Positions 14,739-20,340 of a stretch of 20,340 nucleotides of DNA are shown in pieces. This DNA comes from Sulfurivermis sp041678005 (lineage in GTDB: Bacteria > Pseudomonadota > Gammaproteobacteria > Thiohalomonadales > Thiohalomonadaceae), in contig JBAYOW010000039.1 in assembly GCA_041678005.1 (NCBI GenBank), positions 1 through 20,340 of the forward strand. Reading direction: 5' to 3'. A program made the position numbers and the translations under genes. Position 1 is the stretch's first letter. Each line of letters opens with the position of its first letter. Below the pieces are notes generated by a model. It saw only the letters and a list, made by a program, of their open reading frames with translations. It made no database searches and was not told the DNA's origin.

Positions 14739-15407
14739 TTAATCGCGTCCATGAGCTTCACGCAGATAACACAGTAAGCGTCCTTTGAACGGTGGTTGTT
14801 CATCGTTACTGAAGGCAACACGTGTTTCGGTCAGCTTGTACCCCAATGCCTGCATCGAACGACTGAACTTGTTGCGATAGCCACGGCCAGGGCAACTGAT
14901 GAGCACTTTGGAAGCAGGCTTTGCTATGCGTTCAATCAATCCAACCAGCATCTGGGCATGGCCAGGTTCATATAAAACATCACTACCAACTATCAAATCA
15001 AAGCCCTGCACACCATCGCCTCCAGTGCCCCAGGGCAAATTCAGGTAGGGAAGCAAGGGCAAACCATTCAATCTGGCATTATGGTCGAGAAAGGATTCAG
15101 TTAATGGGTGATGATCACTGGCTGTGATATCAGCGCCACGATATTGCAGCACCAGGCTAGGTAAAGCCAAGCCACAACCAACCTCAAGTATGCGACGACC
15201 TTTGATACGGATATCTTTGACTGCCTTGGCCAGCACCTTACTGGCCGGCCAAAGTTGGCCAAAAAGACTCCAGCTAGCCGAGCAAATTCCAGCACGCTCT
15301 GCATGGCCATCGGGATCTGCATACTGCATATGATCGCCGAGCGCACGTAGTCGACCTTTGAAAGCACCTATGTGCACGTCCAATTTGCGGGTTGCATAAC
15401 CAGGCAT
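14739..15407 (-). CDS. SAM-dependent methyltransferase (Methyltransf_16 / small-molecule or lysine methyltransferase-like)
   Basis: 222-residue class I methyltransferase. The SAM-binding motif I-L-E-V-G-C-G-L-A-L-P-S-L lies at about residues 70-82, the acidic strand-2 motif (I-T-A-S-D-H-H-P) follows, and the post-II segment F-D-L-I-V-G-S-D-V-L-Y-E is typical of the family that includes protein-lysine methyltransferases such as ETFB-KMT and eEF2KMT relatives. The ATG at 15407 is preferred to an upstream start at 15464 because of a GGAG ribosome site 6 bases before it. The substrate is not predictable. Some aryl polyene loci encode a methyltransferase, but this one is separated from the operon by several genes, so involvement is unproven. 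Confidence 0.82.
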   Translation of the reverse strand: MPGYATRKLDVHIGAFKGRLRALGDHMQYADPDGHAERAGICSASWSLFGQLWPASKVLAKAVKDIRIKGRRILEVGCGLALPSLVLQYRGADITASDHHPLTESFLDHNARLNGLPLLPYLNLPWGTGGDGVQGFDLIVGSDVLYEPGHAQMLVGLIERIAKPASKVLISCPGRGYRNKFSRSMQALGYKLTETRVAFSNDEQPPFKGRLLCYLREAHGRD

Positions 15408-15582
15408 GAATACTCCGAAGATCATTTTTTTACCAGGATGGATGAATGATGGCACAACAATCACAGGCTGTGCCGAGGCACTAGACGCATCAATCGCGGT
15501 ACATCCATCGGCTAAATAGCAGATCCCCGCACAACTTGCCCAACACGTTGTTTTATGAGCAAACTAACCTTTCACCCAAGAC

Positions 15583-15631
15583 AAAATCATTGGGTATGAT
15601 TTTTATGTAATTTACATACATTACATAAAAA
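15583..15631. repeat. Two adjacent perfect inverted repeats (8 bp and 12 bp arms)
   Basis: AAAATCAT (15583-15590), 5-base spacer, ATGATTTT (15596-15603); directly overlapping it, TTTTTATGTAAT (15600-15611), 8-base spacer, ATTACATAAAAA (15620-15631). Both are perfect. The second runs into the stem of the ompA-gene terminator. They lie about 190 bases upstream of the methyltransferase start. They could be operator sites for an AT-preferring dimer, or alternative RNA hairpins. Confidence 0.8.
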
Positions 15632-15662
15632 AGCCCCTCGCCCGTATGCGGGGGAGAGGCTT
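15627..15662 (-). terminator. Intrinsic terminator after the OmpA-family gene
   Basis: On the minus strand a GC-rich 14-position stem (15649-15662 with 15631-15644, one mismatch and one G-U pair) with a 4-base loop is followed by a run of U from the A stretch ending at 15627. It lies about 60 bases after the OmpA-family stop codon. Confidence 0.87.
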
Positions 15663-15723
15663 GAAGGCTACTAGTGCATATATTTTTGCTCAGCACATCT
15701 TATAAACTCAAAACCACACGGCG

Positions 15724-16392
15724 CTACTTAACTGCTGGCTTGGTGCCAGACACATTAATTTCAATACGACGGTCTGGCTGCAGGCATTTAATGAGAGCAA
15801 AGCTTTTTAGACCAAGGCAGTCGCCAGGCCTGGTGACTGGCTCTGACATGCCTTTACCTTGCGTATTAATACGACTGGCAGGAATATTCTTGCCCACCAG
15901 ATATTCCTTCACTGACTGGGCACGACGTTCTGATAGTTTCTGGTTATATTCCTGGCTACCCAAGCGGTCAGTATGGCCAGTAATGTAAAGAGTTTCATAG
16001 GATACGCCTGCAAGCTCATCTACCAGATCATCAAGCGCAGCTTTTTCTTTTGTATTGAGAACAGAACTATCAAAACCAAATAGTGCTTCATTTGAAATAC
16101 TGATTTTTTGTGGGGCTACCTTTACCGGTGCAGCTACTGGCACTTTCTCTTCGACAGGTTTGGCTGCTGGTGCAGCAGCTAGTCTGCCGACCGGATCACA
16201 TTCTTCAATGGCCAGCTCTGGGGTCCATTCTATAGTGCGCCAGCATAAGCCAGCACCGCTACGAACGACCCTGCCATCGCTGTCGGTAAGATAAGCAGGG
16301 GCTGGCGAGGATTGTGCATTAGCTAGCGAGGCAACCTGGAATAATGCTGCCGCAGCAATAGCGACAGCAATGGATTTTGCATGCGCTTTCAT
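15724..16392 (-). CDS. OmpA-family outer membrane/periplasmic protein
   Basis: 222 residues. The ATG at 16392 has an AAGGAG ribosome site and gives a clean signal peptide (A-V-A-I-A-A-A-A-L-F-Q-V-A-S-L-A-N-A-Q). Then a short N-terminal domain (Y-L-T-D-S-D-G-R-V-V-R-S-G ... A-I-E-E-C-D-P), a Pro/Ala/Lys linker (about 68-92), and a C-terminal OmpA domain (about 97-215) with the peptidoglycan-binding pattern G-H-T-D ... L-S-E-R-R-A-Q-S-V. There is no beta-barrel, so it probably binds peptidoglycan and links it to the outer membrane through another partner. The N-terminal segment resembles betaproteobacterial OmpA relatives. The gene stands alone and ends with the intrinsic terminator at 15627-15662. 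Confidence 0.9.
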   Translation of the reverse strand: MKAHAKSIAVAIAAAALFQVASLANAQSSPAPAYLTDSDGRVVRSGAGLCWRTIEWTPELAIEECDPVGRLAAAPAAKPVEEKVPVAAPVKVAPQKISISNEALFGFDSSVLNTKEKAALDDLVDELAGVSYETLYITGHTDRLGSQEYNQKLSERRAQSVKEYLVGKNIPASRINTQGKGMSEPVTRPGDCLGLKSFALIKCLQPDRRIEINVSGTKPAVK

Positions 16393-16597
16393 GATATTAA
16401 CTCCTTTAGATTTAATTGCATCCCGCAATAATGACGAGCATGATCTGACAATCATGTACTAGATAATATTCAGTATAGACTGTTTATTAAAATGTGAATT
16501 ACAAATTAATAAATCGCCAGCTGAAGCATTTCACGACAGCATAAAAGCCCACAGTTACGTGTGCTTATTGATGCTTTGAGATAAGGAGAGAAGGGAT

Positions 16598-16674
16598 TGG
16601 TAGGCGTGATTGGACTCGAACCAACGACCCCCACCATGTCAAGGTGGTGCTCTAACCAGCTGAGCTACACGCCT
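16598..16674 (-). tRNA. tRNA-Val (anticodon GAC)
   Basis: 77 bases including an encoded CCA (minus strand). The acceptor stem AGGCGTG pairs perfectly with CACGCCT, followed by A and CCA. The D arm has TAGCTCAGC-TGGTTAGAGC, the anticodon stem CCACC/GGTGG encloses TTGACAT with GAC at 16638-16640, and the T arm has GGTTCGAGTCC. GAC reads the valine codons GUC and GUU. It lies between uvrB and the OmpA-family gene. Confidence 0.97.
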
Positions 16675-16935
16675 GTAATACGCCATTATAGTGTCTAAGA
16701 TATGCACAGTCAAACAACATCAACTTCCAACATTTCGTCACTCCCCATTAATGCACCGCCAGACTCGTGAAGCTTGGTTTGCACCGAATTAGGATTGTTT
16801 TTCTATGCTGAATCGGGTCGTAATACCCATGCCACCCTTCAGGCTATGGTTATGGGTTACTCAGCATATTTCACCAGGCCGCAGGGTATGCTGTGTTACA
16901 AAGCGTAGCAGGGAAACAATCATTCCGCTGCCAAG

Positions 16936-18960
16936 TCAATCGGCTACCGGTTCGCCCAAGCCCATGTTATGTTCTTGCATCAGACGGATCTGGTCACGCA
17001 GACGGGCTGCTTCTTCAAATTCCAGATTACGCACGTGTTGGTACATTTGCTCTTCCAGAGCCTTGCTGCGTTTACTCAATTCGGCCGCAGACATGGCAGC
17101 GTACTCAATGATTTCTTCCGCTACTTTGGCATAACGTTTGGCAGCACTTGACGCGCCTGGATAACCTGATTCAAGCACATCATGCACTGCCTTTTGTATG
17201 CCGCGTGGTGTAATTCCGTGGATAGTATTGAATTCTATTTGCTTTTGCCGACGACGTTCCGTTTCATGCATTGCCCGCTGCATCGAGCCTGTGATGCGAT
17301 CGGCGTAGAGTATTGCCTTACCGTTCAAGTGTCGGGCAGCGCGGCCCATAGTCTGAATTAGCGCTGTTTCTGAACGTAAGAATCCTTCCTTGTCTGCATC
17401 AAGTATGGCTACTAAAGACACTTCAGGCAGATCAAGTCCTTCGCGCAACAGGTTGATGCCCACCAACACATCGAAACTGCCAAGACGCAGATCACGAATG
17501 ATCTCCATGCGTTCGACTGTGTCGATATCGGAATGCATGTAACGCACGCGCACATCATGCTCACCCAGATAATCGGTGAGGTCTTCCGCCATTTTTTTCG
17601 TCAGTGTGGTCACCAGAACCCGCTCCTGCTGCGCAGTGCGTAGGTGAATCTCGGAGAGCAAATCGTCCACCTGGGTGGTTGCTGGACGTACCTCCACCTC
17701 CGGATCGATAAGCCCCGTCGGACGCACCACTTGTTCGATCACCTCACCAGAATGCTCCAGTTCATATTTTGCAGGTGTGGCAGAAACAAAAATTGCCTGC
17801 GGTGATAGCCTCTCCCACTCCTCAAATTTCAGTGGCCGATTATCCAGTGCCGATGGTAGGCGAAAACCGTAGTTGACCAGATTTTCCTTGCGTGACCGAT
17901 CGCCACGGTACATGGCACCGATCTGCGGCACGCTGACATGCGATTCATCTACGACCAGCAGGGCATTATCCGGCAGATATTCAAATAAGGTCGGTGGCGG
18001 CTCGCCTGGCATACGGCCGGATAGATGGCGCGAATAGTTTTCAATACCAGAACAATAGCCCAGCTCCAGCATCATCTCGATATCAAAGCGTACACGCTGT
18101 TCCAGACGCTGTTCCTCGACCAGTTTGTTGGCCGCACGAAGCTCTTCCAGTCGTTCTTTCAATTCTTCCTTAATAGCCTCAACTGCGGCGAGGACTTTCT
18201 CGCGTGGCGTGACGTAATGAGTCTTAGGATAGATAGTGACACGCGGCACCTTGCGCAGCACCTCACCAGTGAGCGGGTCAAAAAAGCTGAGTCCTTCAAT
18301 TTCTTCGTCAAACAACTCCACCCGCACGGCCTCACTATCAGAATCCGCCGGATAGATATCTATCACCTCACCACGCACCCGGTAGGTCCCGCGACGTAGT
18401 TCGATGTCGTTGCGGGTATATTGCAGCTCCGCCAGGCGGCGCAAGATAGCTCGTTGATCAATGATGTCGCCACGCACCAGGTGCAGCAGCATATGCATGT
18501 AGGAATCAGGATCGCCCAAACCATAAATAGCCGAGACGGTGGCAACGATGATCGTATCTTCACGCTCAAGCAGTGCCTTGGTGGCAGATAGGCGCATTTG
18601 TTCGATATGGTCATTTATCGAGGCATCCTTCTCAATAAAGGTGTCGGTTGAAGGCACATAGGCCTCTGGCTGATAGTAATCACAGTAGGAGACGAAATAC
18701 TCCACCGCATTATGTGGAAAAAACTCCTTCATCTCGCCATATAGCTGAGCTGCCAGGGTTTTGTTATGCGCCATAATCAAGGTTGGGCGCTGCACCTGTT
18801 CGATGACATTGGCAATGGTATAGGTCTTGCCGGAGCCAGTTACCCCAAGCAGGGTCATGCCCGCCTCGCCTGCCTTCAACCCCTCTACCAGACGTTCGAT
18901 CGCCTGCGGTTGATCGCCAGCAGGCGCATAAGATGATTGGATCTTAAACTTTCTTTTCAT
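16936..18960 (-). CDS. uvrB: UvrABC excinuclease subunit B
   Basis: 674 residues, the normal length for UvrB. It receives damaged DNA from UvrA, verifies the lesion and recruits UvrC for nucleotide excision repair. Motifs in order: Walker A G-V-T-G-S-G-K-T (39-46), the beta-hairpin tyrosines in Y-C-D-Y-Y-Q-P (92-98), the helicase motif II D-E-S-H (338-341), G-R-A-A-R in the helicase motif VI near residue 545, and a C-terminal UVR coiled-coil domain (about 634-669). The gene is intact. It is divergent from the aminotransferase gene and no clear terminator is seen in the 261 bases before the tRNA gene. Confidence 0.98.
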   Translation of the reverse strand: MKRKFKIQSSYAPAGDQPQAIERLVEGLKAGEAGMTLLGVTGSGKTYTIANVIEQVQRPTLIMAHNKTLAAQLYGEMKEFFPHNAVEYFVSYCDYYQPEAYVPSTDTFIEKDASINDHIEQMRLSATKALLEREDTIIVATVSAIYGLGDPDSYMHMLLHLVRGDIIDQRAILRRLAELQYTRNDIELRRGTYRVRGEVIDIYPADSDSEAVRVELFDEEIEGLSFFDPLTGEVLRKVPRVTIYPKTHYVTPREKVLAAVEAIKEELKERLEELRAANKLVEEQRLEQRVRFDIEMMLELGYCSGIENYSRHLSGRMPGEPPPTLFEYLPDNALLVVDESHVSVPQIGAMYRGDRSRKENLVNYGFRLPSALDNRPLKFEEWERLSPQAIFVSATPAKYELEHSGEVIEQVVRPTGLIDPEVEVRPATTQVDDLLSEIHLRTAQQERVLVTTLTKKMAEDLTDYLGEHDVRVRYMHSDIDTVERMEIIRDLRLGSFDVLVGINLLREGLDLPEVSLVAILDADKEGFLRSETALIQTMGRAARHLNGKAILYADRITGSMQRAMHETERRRQKQIEFNTIHGITPRGIQKAVHDVLESGYPGASSAAKRYAKVAEEIIEYAAMSAAELSKRSKALEEQMYQHVRNLEFEEAARLRDQIRLMQEHNMGLGEPVAD

Positions 18961-19045
18961 ATTTGCTTATCAAGGGATTCAGCTACGCTTGCTATTCGGC
19001 TATATTAGTGCGCATTAATGCCCAACGTTCACTCAGAGGAAAATA
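18961..19045. promoter_or_regulatory. Divergent intergenic region uvrB / aspC
   Basis: An 85-base gap with start codons on both sides. TATATT at 19001-19006 on the + strand, with TTCAGC 17 bases upstream, is a possible promoter for the aminotransferase. I see no clear LexA box (CTGT-N8-ACAG) for uvrB here. Confidence 0.3.
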
Positions 19046-20236
19046 GTGGATATCCAGTTATCCCAGCGCGTGCAGCGCATCAAGCCTTCTCCTACCCTGG
19101 TAGTTACCGCTCGTGCCCAGGAGCTGAAGGCTCAAGGCAAGGACATTATCGGTCTGGGGGCCGGTGAGCCAGATTTTGATACCCCTGTCCACATCAAGCA
19201 GGCAGCTATAGATGCCATCAACAGCGGCTTTACCAAGTATACCGCAGTCGATGGTACGCCCGCGCTGAAAAAGGCCATCATCAATAAATTTGCTCGCGAC
19301 AATGGTCTGAATTACACTGACAGGCAGATTCTGGTTTCCTGTGGAGGCAAGCAGAGTTTCTATAATATGGTGCAGGCCATGCTGGATGAGGGCGATGAAG
19401 TCATCATCCCCGCGCCTTATTGGGTGTCGTATCCGGACATGGTGTTACTGGCTCAAGGTACGCCTGTCATCATCGAGGCCGGCCTGGAACAAGGCTTCAA
19501 GATAACTCCCGGCCAGCTGGAATCTGCCATTACGCCACGCACCCGCCTGGTAGTACTGAACAGCCCGTCCAACCCTACTGGCGTGGCCTATAGTAGTACC
19601 GAACTGGCCGCCTTGGGTGAGGTCCTGCGTCGCCATCCACAGGTATTGATCGCCTCGGATGATATGTACGAACATATCCTCTGGACGGCTGAACCCTTTG
19701 TAAACATTCTCAATGCATGTCCTGACCTGTATGACCGGACTATTGTTTTAAATGGTGTCTCCAAGGCGTATTCCATGACTGGCTGGCGCATTGGCTACGC
19801 GGCCGGACCAGAAAAGCTCATCTGTGCAATGAAAAACATTCAATCACAAAGCACGTCAAACCCCACATCCATCTCGCAAGTGGCAGCAACCGAGGCACTT
19901 GATGGCGATCAGTCTTGCATCAAGGAAATGCTCAAGGCCTTCAAGGAACGACACGATTTTGTTGTCGCCGGTCTTAACCAAATCAAGGGGATCCACTGCC
20001 TGCCATCGCAAGGCGCGTTCTACTCCTTCATGGATATGCGCGACATCATTGCCGAGCGCAGTGATATCCATAACGATATCGAACTTGCCGATCAAATTCT
20101 CAACCAAACCGGTGTTGCCCTGGTGCCAGGTTCGGCCTTCGGCAGTGAGGGCTATATGCGCCTGTCTTTTGCCACCTCAATGGACAACCTACGCAATGCC
20201 TTACAACGGCTAGGCCAATTCTTCGGTGAAAGATAG
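19046..20236 (+). CDS. aspC: Aspartate/aromatic-type aminotransferase, class I, PLP-dependent (subgroup I-beta)
   Basis: 396 residues from a GTG start with an AGAGGA ribosome site 5 bases upstream. The enzyme should transfer amino groups between aspartate (or prephenate/aromatic amino acids) and 2-oxoglutarate in the cytoplasm. Features: G-A-G-E-P-D-F-D-T-P (38-47), K-Y-T-A-V-D-G-T-P (64-72), N-S-P-S-N-P-T-G (172-179) and the PLP Schiff-base Lys240 in G-V-S-K-A-Y-S-M-T-G-W-R-I-G. Length and motifs match the I-beta (Thermus-type) AspC group. No terminator is apparent in the 104 bases that remain after it. Confidence 0.95.
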   Translation: MDIQLSQRVQRIKPSPTLVVTARAQELKAQGKDIIGLGAGEPDFDTPVHIKQAAIDAINSGFTKYTAVDGTPALKKAIINKFARDNGLNYTDRQILVSCGGKQSFYNMVQAMLDEGDEVIIPAPYWVSYPDMVLLAQGTPVIIEAGLEQGFKITPGQLESAITPRTRLVVLNSPSNPTGVAYSSTELAALGEVLRRHPQVLIASDDMYEHILWTAEPFVNILNACPDLYDRTIVLNGVSKAYSMTGWRIGYAAGPEKLICAMKNIQSQSTSNPTSISQVAATEALDGDQSCIKEMLKAFKERHDFVVAGLNQIKGIHCLPSQGAFYSFMDMRDIIAERSDIHNDIELADQILNQTGVALVPGSAFGSEGYMRLSFATSMDNLRNALQRLGQFFGER

Positions 20237-20340
20237 GAAAAGGCTGACAAGCTGTAGTGGCAATGACCCACGACCCAAGCATTCCAAACACTGTCATCCT
20301 GAGATATTGTTTTTCCCGCACATATGGAAATGTGTAACAA

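Noticed and set aside
16805..17134. 109-codon + strand frame at the uvrB 3' end
   Set aside because: Mostly antisense to uvrB; Arg/Ser-rich composition and no ribosome site argue against a gene.
18025..18399. 124-codon + strand frame opposite uvrB
   Set aside because: It is the antisense shadow of a highly conserved uvrB region and has no ribosome site or family signature.
1..20340. CRISPR array, insertion sequence or prophage
   Set aside because: No regularly spaced direct repeats, transposase, integrase or phage-like genes are visible; a single tRNA without a flanking repeat does not indicate an integration site.

Overview
The window looks like a chromosomal segment of a Gram-negative proteobacterium of moderate GC content. 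Betaproteobacteria are favoured by inference: the OmpA-family protein carries the N-terminal D-S-D-G-R-V-V-R-S-G ... A-I-E-E-C-D-P type segment I associate with that class, and uvrB sits next to an aspC-type aminotransferase and a tRNA-Val. Gammaproteobacteria are not excluded.

Left edge (1-690): an AT-rich leader and a small lipoprotein gene on the + strand, closed by a strong intrinsic terminator that also marks the 3' end of the large minus-strand operon.

Centre (691-10906, minus strand): one compact operon, read from 10906 down to 691, with almost every junction overlapping or only a few bases apart. Order: acyl carrier protein, polytopic membrane protein, acyl/aryl-ACP (or CoA) ligase, small hotdog dehydratase, lysophospholipid-type acyltransferase, LolA-like periplasmic carrier, MMPL/RND exporter (split in two by a frameshift), ketosynthase, chain-length-factor-like partner without the active cysteine, second hotdog dehydratase, FabG-like ketoreductase, family 2 glycosyltransferase. 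This is an aryl polyene / xanthomonadin-type pigment locus. A divergent + strand gene (11049-12011) encodes a chorismatase of the FkbO/Hyg5/XanB2 family, so the aryl starter is probably a hydroxybenzoate made from chorismate, as in xanthomonadin biosynthesis. The assembled model: chorismatase makes the starter; the ligase loads it onto the ACP; KS/CLF, ketoreductase and the two dehydratases build the conjugated chain; acyltransferase and glycosyltransferase attach or decorate it; the LolA-like protein and MMPL exporter move it toward the outer membrane.

Right part (12004-16674, mostly minus strand): a DUF218 membrane protein preceded by an unannotated 56-codon ORF with its own ribosome binding site, a secreted MsrA-MsrB fusion, a secreted DUF3617 protein, a SAM-dependent methyltransferase, a cluster of perfect inverted repeats plus a terminator, an OmpA-family protein and tRNA-Val(GAC). 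Right edge (16936-20236): uvrB (minus) divergent from an aspC-type aminotransferase (+). I found no mobile elements, CRISPR arrays or rRNA genes.

Most notable: the chorismatase-fed, pared-down aryl polyene operon (one ACP and one KS/CLF pair visible), the single-base frameshift in its exporter, the 56-codon ORF ahead of the DUF218 gene, and the nested dyads at 15583-15631.
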